Shown here one piece after another: positions 36,430-48,220 of a stretch of DNA of 64,000 nucleotides (position 1 is its first letter; the number at the start of each line of letters is the position of its first letter). The DNA comes from Oncomelania hupensis (taxonomy: Eukaryota > Mollusca > Gastropoda > Littorinimorpha > Pomatiopsidae). The stretch is taken from NCBI GenBank assembly GCA_036898135.1, contig JBAHVR010000317.1, forward strand, positions 15,001 to 79,000, written 5' to 3'. The translations under genes were made by a program, and so were the position numbers. The notes under the pieces are model-generated. The model was given only the letters and a program-made list of their open reading frames with translations, did no database searches and was not told where the DNA came from.

Positions 36430-37387
36430 ATTGTTTAGGCACTGATTAGAATAGACACAACGTTTCCCGGCGTGTAGTAAGAGGCAACAAACAGGGGTGC
36501 TGTCAACACGGCATTACTGGGAAAAAGTCTTCTACACTGAAGTCACCGACCAGGTCAGAGGAACCTCACGTTACTACTGGTTCACGTGCTCGGTGTCAAG
36601 GAGAGCCACACAGTACTGGTGGATTTGAGCTGTGGCCAACAGCCAGGAAAGGATTGGGCCCTGGAACCCCTAACCCCATACAGGATCGATCATCGTCCGG
36701 GTCATCAAGGACCGCGCCTTCCGTTGGCCACAAGGACGGAGGTGATAAGTGTGTTACTGATGGGCAACTTAGCAAGATCCGCACGAGAGACAACATCGTC
36801 ATAGGAACCATCCGGAGCCTGCCGCCACTCAGATTCTTGCCAAGCACTACTCAAAGAGGAAACCGTGGATCAGGCCTGAACTTTTGAACCTGTGTCATAA
36901 ACGACGAGAGATGAAAAAGAAAAAGAACACCTCACAGGGAGCTGATGCCTACTGAAAAATCAACAATGACATCCGAAAGGGCATGCGTACAGCAAAGGAT
37001 AACTGCATGTATGATCAATGCCCGGAAATAGAGAACAGTCTGAACAGGAGGCCTACCAGAATGTGAAGCGGCTGACAAGTGTTAAACAGCCCAAGGTCTC
37101 CACAATCCAAAGCAATTATAGCATATGCCTTACAGAAGAACAAAAAGTCTTGGTTAGATGGACAGAGTACTGCTCTGTTCTGCTCCTTTACAACCGCACA
37201 CCAAACGGAGACCCATCAGTCCTAGCATGTCAACAGCACAGAGAAGAAGAAGAAGAAGAAAAAAAAATCCCAATTCTCCGAGACGAAGTTCACAGCGACT
37301 CAACCAAAGCTTTTTAGAATTTGAGGTTAGATGCAATCGCTGAAGTGGAGGAAATCAGCGGGAGTGGACAACATACCCGCGGAATTG
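36430..37387 (+). pseudogene. RTE-like LINE, 5' and connector part of a split copy
   Basis: 36440-36600 matches the 5' segment of the copy at 25741-25915. Further on, broken frames read KPWIRPELL.LCHKRREMKKKK, KINNDIRKGMRTAKDN and SAGVDNIPAEL. These are the connector between endonuclease and RT in RTE-type elements and the first RT block. The sequence stops in mid-codon context at 37387 (...GCGGAATTG) and resumes at 39722 (CTTCAAGCAGG...), after a 2.3-kb insertion. Stops and frameshifts show it is dead. Confidence 0.7.
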
Positions 37388-37833
37388 TGTAACGTGCCCT
37401 TGCAGGGCCACAAATGTAATGTGCGCTTAGAGCGTTAACTTGTGAGAGCTAAACTAATTAAACTACTATCCTTTTTGTACGGAGACTTGGCCAAAAGAAA
37501 CTCATAATCTATTAAACGCACCAAACAGAATAGATCTCACTGCCATCAAAAGACACTACCGGTTAACCAAAGAAACAAAATTCAATTCCATAATGCATTC
37601 ATTTTGACTGTTTTTAATAACCAATAGTCAATACACTACAATCATCAAATATAGAATCCACATGCACATATAACCAACCAAAGAAAGCAGTTTGAATAAG
37701 GTTTGTTCTTCCCTCATCTTCGAAGCCTACGTTCACTTCACTTCTTGAAGGATCTACCTTTACACTGACGCGTCAAAATAAAACTTAGGAATTAGCATTA
37801 GACCACTGCCAGACCTTTGGCATACCTTCAGCT

Positions 37834-37896
37834 AGTTAGTTAGTTAAATCGATTAACGTCCCCGGACACATAAGCGTATAGGGGACGATTTTGCTA
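37834..37896 (-). mobile_element. 63-bp micro-retroposon with 10-bp target duplication
   Basis: Holds the same TTAACGTCCCCGGACAC...AGCGTATAGGGGAC core as 4381-4434, plus an (AACT)n tail on the minus strand. ACCTTCAGCT flanks it at 37824-37833 and 37897-37906. Confidence 0.8.
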
Positions 37897-39086
37897 ACCT
37901 TCAGCTGACCCTGCAGGCTCTTTTATAACCCTAACCTACCCTGCTCCAAGGTCCAATGATATGCTACCAGTGGTTACTGCCCTCTCCACAAAAGGCAATC
38001 CACCAAGTCTACGTCACCGACCAGTTTCTTTGTCTAGCAGTTTGCCCCTATCCCCTACCTGCACGATGCAGGCTCAAGGGCAAGCCTTGCTACCGCTTAC
38101 CGCATTTTAGTTTACCGATACCATCCCCTGGCCCTCGAAACAGCGTCCTCACTCCTTAAAAAAAAAGTGACAACGACGAACAAATATGATGACAGACCAA
38201 AACCAAATATAGCATAGTGAAAACTAAGTAACACTAAAGCAACATAAGGAAGTGAACTGGCAAAGATGAGGCAAAATTGAGAAGTAAGAAAATGGTCAAA
38301 GAGAGATGTATGCATAACACCAAAGAAACAATTACTGACAAATAACCAGAAAATCAACATGAACAACAATGAACAATGTCTAAGTGCCGGTTGCCAAGAT
38401 CGGGGTTGAAATTGAATTGTATTTGATAATGCTACAATTTCGCCAATGTAACCCGTGAGCTCGTTAACTTGTGAGAACTAGACTAACTAAACTACTTTCC
38501 TATCTGTACGGGGATCGGACCTTAACTAAACACAATCATAGTATATAATACGCACTAAACAGAACAGGTCCCACTGCCATCCAAAGACACTACCATTTAA
38601 CCGAAGAAGCAACATTCATACAAGCCATTTGATTATTACAGACGAAATAGAATGGTGCAGGTGGCTTTGGAACAACAAAGAAATTCAATGGCAGGTAAGA
38701 CATGTTGCATTTCCACATCACAATTTACACAATTTATTTGTTGCCATACCCTTGTCTTTTAATCTGAGTCTTCTGCTTTCTCCATGAGTTGCAGCACACC
38801 AGTTTATCATTACGCTACTCTGAGAGTGTTTTGTGTACTATTCTAGTAGAAATTCTGATCGGCAAGTAAAACTTTAACTTTAGTAGTGATTAGGTTGGGT
38901 TTGGTGTAGGCAAAAGAACGGTTGATCAGGAAATCAATAGGTAATTTCCAATAATATCTGACCGTCAGAAAATCGTCATTGCTTTGGGGCCAATGGTTAA
39001 ATTTAAAAAAAAAAATTAAGTTTGCGAAAGTGAACATAAATGCAATCTGGGACCCCAGTAGGTTTGTGGGCTTTTTTTAAACAGTT

Positions 39087-39297
39087 GTTGTTGTTGTTGT
39101 TGTTGTTTGTAGATTATAGTCACACGACACTTTCGCATATAGGTGACTACTGGACCGATTTATACTGACACCAGCGGGCCAGTTGTTGGTAAAGGGGAAA
39201 ATAATATGATCACACGTTGACCAATCCGGGATTCGAACCAGCGACCTTTCGGTTACTAGCAAGACGCTCTTACCAACTGAGCTACCCGGCCCCACGG
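39087..39297 (-). mobile_element. tRNA-derived SINE with (CAA)n tail and 13-bp target duplication
   Basis: On the minus strand it begins GGGCCGGGTAGCTCAGTTGGTAAGAGCG (A box) and, 40 nt on, GGTTCGAATCCCGG (B box). D-arm and T-arm are clear; acceptor and anticodon stems are mismatched, so it is not a tRNA gene. A ~120-bp body follows, then (CAA)n at 39087-39107. TTTTTAAACAGTT flanks it at 39074-39086 and 39298-39310. Intact Pol III boxes and a perfect duplication indicate a fairly recent, potentially transcribable copy. Confidence 0.85.
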
Positions 39298-39721
39298 TTT
39301 TTAAACAGTTTTCGTGGCTCCCTTATAACATTAACCTACCCTGCTCCATGGTCCAATCACATGCCCTCTCGACAAAAGGCAATCCACTGCGTCTACGTCA
39401 CTGACCAGGTTCTATGTACCGCAGTTTACATCTATCCCCTACCTGCACGCAAGCCTTGCTGGACCATAGGTACCGCTTACCCCATTTTAGTTTACCGATA
39501 CCATCCGCTTCAGCCTGCAATAAACAGGTCTGGCATGGAGTTTATAATATGTGGTAACACAACGAAAACATTTCGTTTTAGCTTGCAGTAAACAAGTCTG
39601 GCATGGCCTCTTGACCTCCCCGAGTTTACAGCTCTACGTAAACATTGTATTATCTCTCTGCCAATACTAATGTAGTCAATCACAGCTCAGCTCAGCACTC
39701 CCGTGACCAACAGTCAATAAC

Positions 39722-41008
39722 TGCTTCAAGCAGGACGAGAAGCAATGATTGACACCCTCACCATTATCTGTAACAAATTCTGGCAGAGAGGGGAGTGGCC
39801 TACACCATGGACCCAGTCGCTTGTCATAATCCTTCCCAAAAAGGGTAAACTTCGTGAGTGTGAAAATTACCGCACCATTAGCCTCATCAGCCATCCCAGC
39901 AAGGTCCTCCTGAAAATAATAATCAACAGGTTAAACACCCAAGCTGAACAAATAATAACTGAATAACAAGCAGGATTCATGGCAAAACGAAGTACCACTG
40001 AACAAATTGACAACCTCAGAATAATCTGCGAGATATACCTACAGCACCAACAGCACTTATGTAGTGTGTTTGTAGACTTCAAGAAAGCGTTTGACCGAGT
40101 ATGGCATGCAGCTCTGTGGGCAAAAAATTAGAGCGTATACCATCATCCCTAAAATTATTGAATTCATCAAAAGCCTGTATGACAAGGCTACCAGTGCAGT
40201 CCTCCACAAAAGCGCCATCGGTAGCTAGTTCAGATCAACAATCGGTGTGCGTCAAGGATTCCTACTCTCTCCAACACTCTTCAACATCTTCCTAGAGCGC
40301 ATCATGTCAGATGCCCTTGCAGATCACGAAGGCACAGTCAGTAAAGGGGTGGGGGGTGGGGGGAGAGAACAATCTTCAAAATCCATTTTGCGGATGACAT
40401 TGATGGATTGGCTGGAGAGGAACACAAATTTTAACAGCTGGTACAGAGGCTTGACACCACCTCCAGAGCCTTTGGAATGGAAATATTTGCAGAGAAGATC
40501 AAAATGATGACCAATAACACCAATGGCATCAACATGGACATCAAAGTCCAAGGCCAATCCCTCAACAATTGGTCCCGACAGGAAGTCCCCTTCATGATCG
40601 CACAAACAACTGCTGCCCTAACAAGGTTGAAGCCCATTTGGAAATACAGGACCAGCGGTCTACATTCCAAGGTAAGGCTGCTGCGCTCCCTTGCCATCTT
40701 CAACTTCCTCTACGCTTGCAAAACGTGGAAACCTCACATCAGATCTACAATGAAGAATACAAAGCATGGAGATGAGGTGCTACAGAAGACTTCTGGGCAT
40801 TTCCTATACCCAACACATCACCAATGACGAAGTCCGACAGACCAGCACACAAGCTATTGGACAACATGATGACACGCTCACAGTTGTGAAGAAACAGAAA
40901 CTCCGATGGTATTGGCACGTCACCAGAGCACTAGGTCTTGCAAAGACCATTTTGCAAGGCACGGTGCAAGGAGGCAGAAGAAGAGGGGATACACTGGAAT
41001 TATATTGA
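39722..41008 (+). pseudogene. RTE-like LINE, RT part of the split copy
   Basis: Continues from 37387. Blocks in order: MIDTLTIICNKFW, WTQSLVIILPKKGK, YRTISLISHPSK, a stop at 39962, QAGFMAKRSTTEQI, FVDFKKAFDRVWH (40070), VRQGFLLSPTLFNIFLERI (40250), a region of G insertions, FADDIDGLA in another frame (~40390), then thumb blocks to 40990, where the copy breaks off before its 3' tail. At least four lesions are present. Confidence 0.8.
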
Positions 41009-41981
41009 GCGGAATTTATTATGTGGTGAATGTACAACATACGTATTTAATTAAAATTGTGCATTCCTGGCTTACCGGAATGTGCCGAATGACTTTAAAG
41101 CTGTGTTTGTGGTGTAATTTGCTTTACAAGGTTGAGGGGAGTATATCTGGATATTGCCGAATTATTGGCTATAGGTAAACTACGTAAAGCAAGGAAAGGC
41201 ATGTGATGGGGAGGTGAGCACGGAGTGCAACATCATAATAAAGAATAAGTACAGAAAGTCGACTACTGTGAAAACAAATTCTTATCCCTCGTGAGGATCA
41301 AATCCTAATCGTTTGCAAGTTGGGCGAATCTAGCAAATTGCTGAGCAATACGGTGTAGTCCTACCATTCTACACCAGCTAGAGTCAAGTTTCAAAATGAA
41401 TTGTACGCAAAACACCTTAAGAGTTATAGAATTTTCTTTCAAGGTGAGGAAGGAGATCTGTCATTGTGTATGACGGTGCGTTGGAATGAAATTATAATAA
41501 CAATACAACTAAAGAATGGGAACACCGCAGGAAAGGTAATCTGTAAAAACATGTTTGGGCCGCAGGAAAGGTAGTCTGTAAAAAACATGTTTTGGCTAAG
41601 TGCTAATAATAGGCTTCGGTGAATTTTTCTGAGGAAATTACAGTATCTTGAAGCTAATCATTGTGCTGATTCAGTCTTGTGAGGCTATTAATTAGTACAT
41701 GCGTCCTTTTGTCCCAGGTTACGAGAAATGGCCACGTAAAAGAAGATAAAACTGATCAGCAAGCTAATGTTTTTATTACACCTATGACGTATTTCGCAAA
41801 TTTAGGCGTGTTTCACAGGTGCTTGTATCTGGACACGCGAGCGCCTATGCCAGTGAAGTGTCTGCCTTTGGTTATCTGTATTATAGATCATAAGATCATA
41901 GATTATAAGATCTATAATATTATCTTAAAATATACAAACAGATGTTAGGGTTTCTCAGTGTGTTTTTTTTTTCTTTTCCAG
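41009..41981. other. Upstream region of gene 2
   Basis: No gene recognised. A ~36-bp unit ('ccgcaggaaaggta.tctgtaaaa.acatgttt') is duplicated at 41525-41605. The segment ends in a T-rich tract and TTTTCCAG at 41974-41981, a likely acceptor for the 5' UTR exon of gene 2, implying an upstream non-coding exon. Confidence 0.5.
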
Positions 41982-42110
41982 TGACAGCTGTACATTTTCT
42001 TCACTACTCAAGACTACAGATGTGATGTTTCAAGATTGTAAGAACTCTTTAATTGTAACATGAACTTTCAGTTCTTCGGCTGATAAACAATAACACATAT
42101 ATTTTACCTC

Positions 42111-42324
42111 ATGGGATTTCTAAGGTTGGCCGCCAGGTTTGTGCTGGTATTTATTATAGTGGAAGTAGGTTCCAATGAATTTGAAGTATCGTGCCAAGCT
42201 GGAAATTATGCTTTAGGCAGCCGTGGTGAAATTGTGTGCAACTTTGGTAAAGATGTCAACCAAACGCAACATAACTTCAACGTCATTGTATATCCCTTTG
42301 AGGAAGCGTCGATCAGCAATGACG
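42111..42324 (+). CDS. Gene 2 exon 1: signal peptide and first half of Ig-like domain
   Basis: The ATG at 42111 lies 129 nt after the probable acceptor at 41981 and starts a 339-aa protein in four exons. Residues 1-19 are a signal peptide. Cys-28 and Cys-43 (EIVCNF) sit where Cys-32 and Cys-47 lie in gene 1, within the shared pattern YALGSRGEIVC...TQHNFNVIVY. The donor GACG|GTAAGA at 42325 leaves phase 1, as in gene 1. The product is inferred to be a type I membrane receptor with one FREP-like Ig domain. The first intron is 11.8 kb and packed with transposons, so splicing must bridge 42325-54159. If it fails, the gene is dead. Confidence 0.75.
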
Positions 42325-42374
42325 GTAAGAAAAAGAATGTAAGAATGTATCTTTTAAACGTTTTTGTTGTGGTT

Positions 42375-42640
<266 letters not shown>

Positions 42641-42832
42641 AGTAATATTGGTTGTAATATTAGTAGTAATGGCAGAGGAAGTAGAAGTTATCGTCGTCCT
42701 TGTTGCAGTAGTAGTAGGCCTAGGTGGTGGTGATGTTGTTTCTTGTTGCTGTGGATAGTAGCAGACCTTAGTGGTGATGGTTACTACTATACCCACCCCC
42801 AATCTCACCATCGACGCCTCTCTTACCTCCCC

Positions 42833-42836
<4 letters not shown>

Positions 42837-42905
<69 letters not shown>
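42837..42905. repeat. (CT)n microsatellite
   Basis: About 34 CT units in gene 2 intron 1. Confidence 0.95.
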
Positions 42906-42907
<2 letters not shown>

Positions 42908-42977
42908 GTTTTCCTTCTCTCTGAGGCCTACCTATCGGTTAGATCTCCAGCGTACTCTACAACGGCTGTTTGTTTTA

Positions 42978-44764
42978 ATAATAATATAATAATAATAACA
43001 GGCAATTTATATAGCGCTTTCCAAAATCACAAAGCGCTTTACACAAACAAATGTAAACACAACATGCGTACATTGGTCAATAACACACAACCACATATAC
43101 ATCTCAACACCAAAAATAACTAACAACACTCACTCATGGCGCCTAAGAAAAGGCCTCTCTAAAAAGATGCGTCTTCAAGTTCGTTTTAAAAGACGCTAAT
43201 GAAGGACTGTGACGGACGGACCGAGGTAGCGAGTTCCAGGTCTGAACGGAGAAGAAACTGAAAGCTCTACCACCGTGTCTCACCCTGTGGTATTCTGGTA
43301 CACGGAACATCCTTTCATCTCGAGAGACCGAGAAGGAACATAGACAGTCAAAAGTTCGGAAAGATAGCTAGGAGCAGTTCCAGAGATGATGTGGTAGCAG
43401 AGACATGAGGTTTTATATTTAATTCGTTGTTCAATTGGGAGCCAGTGTAGCTCTTGAAAAAGAGGCGTGCAGTGCTGTGATTTCCGTGCTTTGAAGATGA
43501 GTTTAGCTGCAGAGTTTTGGACTTGCTGAAGAGGTCTAAGGACTTTCTGTGTGCAACCTACAAGGAGTGAATTACAATAATCCAATCTGGACAGAATGCA
43601 TGCGCTAACTAGTGTTTTTGTTGCTTCTTGTGTGAGATACTGTCGAATGGAGCTTATGCGTCTAAGTTCAATGTATGCAATCTGACAAGTTTTTGCAATG
43701 TGTTGCTGCATGGAGAGATCCTGATCGAGAAAAAACCCAAGATCGCGAACAGTGTCAGAAAAAGAAATAGAAGTAGTTTCAACAGTGATAGTTGAGGGAA
43801 GAGAAGAGGGGTCTGCAGATGAAGGAGAAACACGGAGGGCCTCAGTTTTGTTATCATTTAGCTTGAGACGGTTGTTTGACATCCAAGATTTTACCTCAGT
43901 AACACAATCTTGAAGGGTCTGAACTAAATGATTGTAGTTAGAAGGAGAGTCAGAGTGATTAAGTTGGGTGTCATCAGCATACATTTCGTGGCGGACAGAA
44001 TGTGAGTGAATGAGACGTGAGAGAGGAGAGGTGTACAGAATGAACAGAATAGGGCCAAGCACAGAGCCTTGAGGAACGCCAAAATCAAGCGGTTGTGCGG
44101 TAGATTTAATACCGTTTACGAGTACAGCTTGTTTTCTTTCTGAGAGATAAGACCGAAACCAGTTAAGAGCACTGTTTTGGATTCCAAAATCGTTATTGAG
44201 ACGTGATAACAGAATTTCATGATCGATAGTATCAAAAGCGGCCGAAAGATCAAAGAGAAGAAGAACTGAAATTTTGTCTTTGTCTAAAGAAATCAGAAGA
44301 TCATTTAGAACGCGAAGAAGAACGGTCTCTGTGCTGTGCCCAGGACGGTAAGCAGACTGATGAGAAGTAAGAAGACTGTGAGCAGATATATGGGAGAGAA
44401 GTTGCTGAAGGATGAGACGTTCAAGTAGTTTAGAGAGAAAAGAAAGATTGGATATAGGTCGGTAATTCTTCAGATCATTACCATCGAGGTTGGATTTGTT
44501 CAATAAAGGCTTGACGATAGCAGTCTTGAACTCAGGGGGAACAATACCAGATGTAATAGACTCGTTCATAATGTTGGTAATAGTGGGAAGTAAAATGTCA
44601 AGGTGCTCAAAGAGAAATTTGGTGGGCATGGGGTCAAGTTCACATGACTTGGGAGGAGTTTGAAGGATAGTTTTTTTGATGAAATCCTCTGAAACAGGAC
44701 TGAATTGAACCAATGGAGTGCCAGAAAAAGTTGAAGAATGCAAATGTTTTAAAGGTCGCAACAT
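42978..44764 (-). pseudogene. L2/CR1-like LINE, 5'-truncated, long RT frame
   Basis: A 494-aa frame (44764 to 43280) contains RT blocks in order: [58 protein letters not shown] and the catalytic YADD (MYADDTQL). The C-terminal [10 protein letters not shown]...[13 protein letters not shown] region of the L2/CR1 group follows. The end of the ORF (WNSLPRSVR, SFKTNLKTHLF) is in another frame after a lesion near 43280. The 3' UTR has the 'aaagcgctttgtgatttt.gaaagcgctatataaattg' end and an ATT tail at 42978-43000. There is no endonuclease, as truncation is at 44764 against an RTE tail. It lies antisense in gene 2 intron 1. Confidence 0.85.
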
Positions 44765-45157
44765 AACCTATCCTAACCTATCCTATCCCGTAACTCGAAA
44801 GTGGTTGGGAAACCACAGATGATCGTTTAACCAACATACTCTTACTCCAGCGTAATCTTTCTCTGCCATCAGCAGTCCTCATGGCTTCACTCAGTGTCAA
44901 GGTAGTCCAGTCTCGAATGTTATCTTCCCACCTCTTTTTCGGTCCCCCTCTTCTTCTGCCTCCTTGCACCGTGCCTTGCAGGATGGTCTTTGCAAAGCCT
45001 GATGCTCTGGTGATGTGGCCATTCCATCAGAGTTTTCGTTTCTTCACCACTGTGGGCATGTCACCGTGTTGCCCAATGGCTTGTGGGATGGTCGGTCGGA
45101 CTTCGTCGTTTATGATGTGCTGGTTGTAGGAAATGCCCGGAAGTCTTCTGTAGCACA
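44765..45157 (-). mobile_element. RTE-like LINE 3' fragment
   Basis: Minus-strand match to the RTE C-terminal coding end (RCYRRLPGISYNQHIINDEV, GGRRRGGPKKRWEDNIRDWT) and a (TATCC)n-type tail at 44766-44790 that abuts the 5' end of the L2-like copy. Confidence 0.75.
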
Positions 45158-45179
45158 CAACATATATACATATGTACTG

Positions 45180-45300
45180 TATAGCGGCTTTAGCCCAACA
45201 AAGCAAAGGAAACCCAAGGAATGATGGGACCCTGGCTGTATTGTGACTGGGCTTTAGCCCACCAAAGCAAAGGAAAAACAAGGGATGATGGGACGCTATC
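45180..45300 (+). repeat. Tandem duplication, two units of about 63 bp
   Basis: 'ggctttagccca.caaagcaaaggaaa..caagg.atgatgggac' occurs twice in a row. Confidence 0.75.
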
Positions 45301-45665
45301 TCAACTATCTGCACCAATGTTTTTTTCATTCCAAACGGCTCAGCAAATTGTTTTTGATGCAGTGCAATACGTGTTTATAAAAGAGCAAAACGCAATGGCA
45401 TGGCCTTTGAGAAAGTGCGAATTCAAATAGTTTTGATTTTTTCCTCAGCATTTATCATAAATAGGCAATTATAGATTTTTGTCAGATAACTATGGTGTTA
45501 TATTAAATTGTGTTTAATTTAGTTAATGTTTTATTTTTAAGTTAATGTTTTATTTTTAAGATGATATGTTTTATTTTCAGTATTGTATATATTGTAATAT
45601 GTTGTCTATGTAAGGTAATATATTGACTAATGTGAATAGACATTAAATTAAATAAATAAATAAAT

Positions 45666-46015
45666 CAGACCTGATAGTTCTCCGCGAAATCGCGGAAATC
45701 CGCGAAAACAAAAACGAAGAAAGAAAAAAAAAGGAAATGCGAAACAATCTGTGGACACTTAAAATTTTTTTTTTTTTTTTTTGGGTTGGTTTGTATCGGA
45801 AGACGAAAGTTGCTTTACTCGCTTCCGGTTTTGCGGCGCCATACTTTGTTTTGGAATAGTGGTGCAGCGTTGACTGTTTCTGTGCACATATTTTCGCCGT
45901 TCAAGTTGTGGATTTGTGGACGTCATCAGACTCATTGGACTTCAAAATGTCTGTCACAAGGCGTGACATAGTCGCACGTTCCGCGGAAACCTCTCTTAGA
46001 TCACTATCAGGTCTG
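45666..46015. mobile_element. MITE with 13-bp perfect terminal inverted repeats
   Basis: CAGACCTGATAGT at 45666-45678 and its exact reverse complement at 46003-46015, flanked by TAAAT at 45661-45665 and 46016-46020. The total length is 350 bp. Inner features are a palindrome near the left end (CGCGAAATCGCG) and a T-run. No transposase. The 5-bp duplication sits in AAAT-rich DNA, so its length is not certain. The superfamily is not assigned. Confidence 0.7.
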
Positions 46016-46149
46016 TAAATACAAATGATGTAACATGCTTAGCAGTACATAAAGTATCCACATAGTATAAGTGGTACATTTCAATTACTGTTATTCTTGA
46101 GAAACGGCACACAAATGTGTTTGAACAACAACAACAACAAGAAGAACAA

Positions 46150-46440
46150 ATTGGGAGCGACGGACCGACTGACCAACAGCAGAACTGCTAGTAAAGGATG
46201 GCCCATGACTGGGATCACCGGTATGCCAAAGTTCAGCAAAATCGCTTTTGTTGGTTTTGAGATAATGAACAAAACGTTTTCAGCAAGCCATTGACTTTGA
46301 CCTTTTGTGCTAGAGCAAACATGGTGGAACGGGAGCAGGCCACTAACTTAGTTAAAGATCCTAGGAGGTTTGCTCAAATCCGTACAGCGTTTCTTGAGCT
46401 ATGGCTCCCAACGGACAGACCGACCGACAGACAGGCCGAC
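46150..46440. repeat. Dispersed mollusc-type repeat
   Basis: Shares 'gttcagcaaaatcgctttt', 'gacaga.cgaccgacagacaggccgac' and similar words with 18960-19260 in reverse. Unclassified; no coding domain. Confidence 0.4.
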
Positions 46441-46530
46441 ATTTGGTTCATTCCAATCCTCCTCCCCACCCCCTGCTCACTTCCCCCGCCCCCTCGGCCG
46501 TTTCAAAGTATTATAGGAACTAACTTAATG

Positions 46531-46725
46531 AGTGGCACAGTTCAAGGAGGTAGAAGAAGAGGGAGACCGAAAAAGAGGTGGGAGGACAACATTCGAGAAT
46601 GGACTGGTTTGACACTGAGCGAAACAATCAGGGTTGCTGAGGACAGGGAAAGATGGAGTACACTGGTTAAACAATCATCTGTGTTGCCCCTACGACCTCC
46701 GAGTTACGGGATAGGATAGGATAGG
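46531..46725 (+). mobile_element. RTE-like LINE 3' fragment with 9-bp target duplication
   Basis: Encodes the last ~55 residues of the RTE frame (GGRRRGRPKKRWEDN..EWTGLTL) without a stop, then 'cgggataggataggata', the (GGATA)n tail. AACTTAATG flanks it at 46522-46530 and 46726-46734. Confidence 0.8.
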
Positions 46726-46734
46726 AACTTAATG

Positions 46735-47959
46735 GGTACATAAAAGCGCGCAGCATAAATTAGTGCTACTCGACGCATATGTTACTGTCATGTTTGATAT
46801 TTATGTGTGCAATATTACAGTTTTATTAAAGTTTTGTCAACATACAAGTCTGATAAAATGAATGGTTGTGTGCACGTCTTTGTATATTTACCACCATGTT
46901 CCTATGCAGTCCTATGGGCGTTTGTAGCCTGCGTCGTTGTATTGTATTATCACCGGTTGTTTCCAGCTGTACATGATTTATTATATGCATACTCCATTGT
47001 CTTGGCTTGAGTCAGTCGTGAAACAGCTGTTGGTATATGCATGAAAAAGTATGTCAAGTATGATCGTATAATATTGATCGTATCTGTTCGCCTTTTATTA
47101 TTGCTGGTGGAACAAATTCTCACACACCTCTGCACACTTGCTTATGTAGGCCTATGTGGGAGTTCTGTTACATACAGGCGAGTGATTTCTCATTTCTCGT
47201 ATTTAGAAACTTTGCTGTCGATTTCTATTCGCAGCATTGGCGGTTTTATGGATCCAATAAGACACATACGTGTATAAACATATAAAACATTTATATTGCC
47301 TAGTAATTTAGTAAAAATAGGAGACATTAGCTTTGAAATGTGTTTTCAATTGGCAAAAGCGTTTATATTCTCTTCAGTTGGCCAGTTCAAAGGATGCATC
47401 ATTATTAACTCTGATCGCCGAAATATATCTATTTATTCATGTACTGCATGTCCTGTTTTTGTGTACCCTGTCATTATGTAAGATTCATTTATTGTCTTAT
47501 CATTTCGATGAAGAAGACAATAAAACAAACAAACAAACAAACAAACAAACACTTTACGGAAAGGTAAAACAATTTTAGTACACTAGTATACGTTTTAGGT
47601 GACAACAATTGCTGATAAATCATTGTGCTTCGCTTGGAACTGTTCTGTGGCATATGGAAATTGAAAGCATAAACCAAATAGGACCTAGAACGGATCCTTG
47701 AGGTACCCAGTTTATTGTATAGCGTACATGGGAATTTGTTCCCTTGAAAAGGCGTCTGTTGATTCAGATAGGAACGAAAGAAATTAAAAGAAACAGAGCG
47801 ATTGAGATACAGTTCTACCTTCTATAGCAGTGTGTGATGATAAACGATGGCAAACGTTTTGGAAAAATCAAGGATAATAATGTATTTGAGGGACGGAGGA
47901 GAGGGCGAAGTGAGGGTGGGTAGGGAGGAATAAACATTGACGGGAGGTTACATTACATT
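46735..47959. other. Gene 2 intron 1, nothing recognised
   Basis: Short frames without domains and an (AAAC)n run at 47524-47551. Confidence 0.45.
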
Positions 47960-48220
47960 ACATGATTATTGCTTTAGGTCCAGCGGACTCTTCCGAGCCA
48001 AATCAGGACCGGACAACCCCCGATCCGCATAAAAGATCTGTTGAAACAACCCTAGTGGTAAAACTGAAAGCTCTCCACCAGCCAATCACTTTACAATAAA
48101 GACATCCCACGCAGGGGACGCTGAGGCTATACTCTAATTTATCGAATCCCCGTTTACAAAAACAAAATAGAATATAAACATCATTATAAATTATCAACAA
48201 AACACATACGTATAAAATGC
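47960..48220 (-). mobile_element. Family A copy, 3' half (split by the LTR element)
   Basis: From GCTTTAGGTCCAGCGGACTC to 'cacatacgtataaaatgc'. It continues at 53789-54085 after the LTR retrotransposon, with AATGC duplicated at the joint. Confidence 0.85.
48216..48220. other. Target-site duplication AATGC (left)
   Basis: Matches 53789-53793 exactly. With one copy removed, the two halves of family A join seamlessly. Confidence 0.9.

Larger units (their letters stand above)
37388..39721 (+). mobile_element. Insertion splitting the RTE copy, with two related direct repeats (candidate old LTR pair)
   Basis: Both repeats start TGTAAC (37388 and 38447). They share 'cgttaacttgtgag..cta', 'cactgccatc.aaagacactacc', 'ctaccctgctcca.ggtccaat' and 'gcttacc.cattttagtttaccgataccatcc', ending near 38127 and 39508. 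Their middles differ. The flanks are AATTG and AACTG, possibly a mutated 5-bp target duplication. No coding domain is seen, so if it is an LTR element its internal region (about 38130-38446) has been lost. Smaller insertions lie inside it at 37834-37896 and 39087-39297. Confidence 0.45.

Noticed and set aside
36586..36887. Frames of 72-83 residues on both strands
   Set aside because: They are pieces of the decayed RTE 5' region in wrong frames.
39200..39295. Functional tRNA gene on the minus strand
   Set aside because: Acceptor and anticodon stems are mismatched. The SINE body, (CAA)n tail and target duplication explain it.
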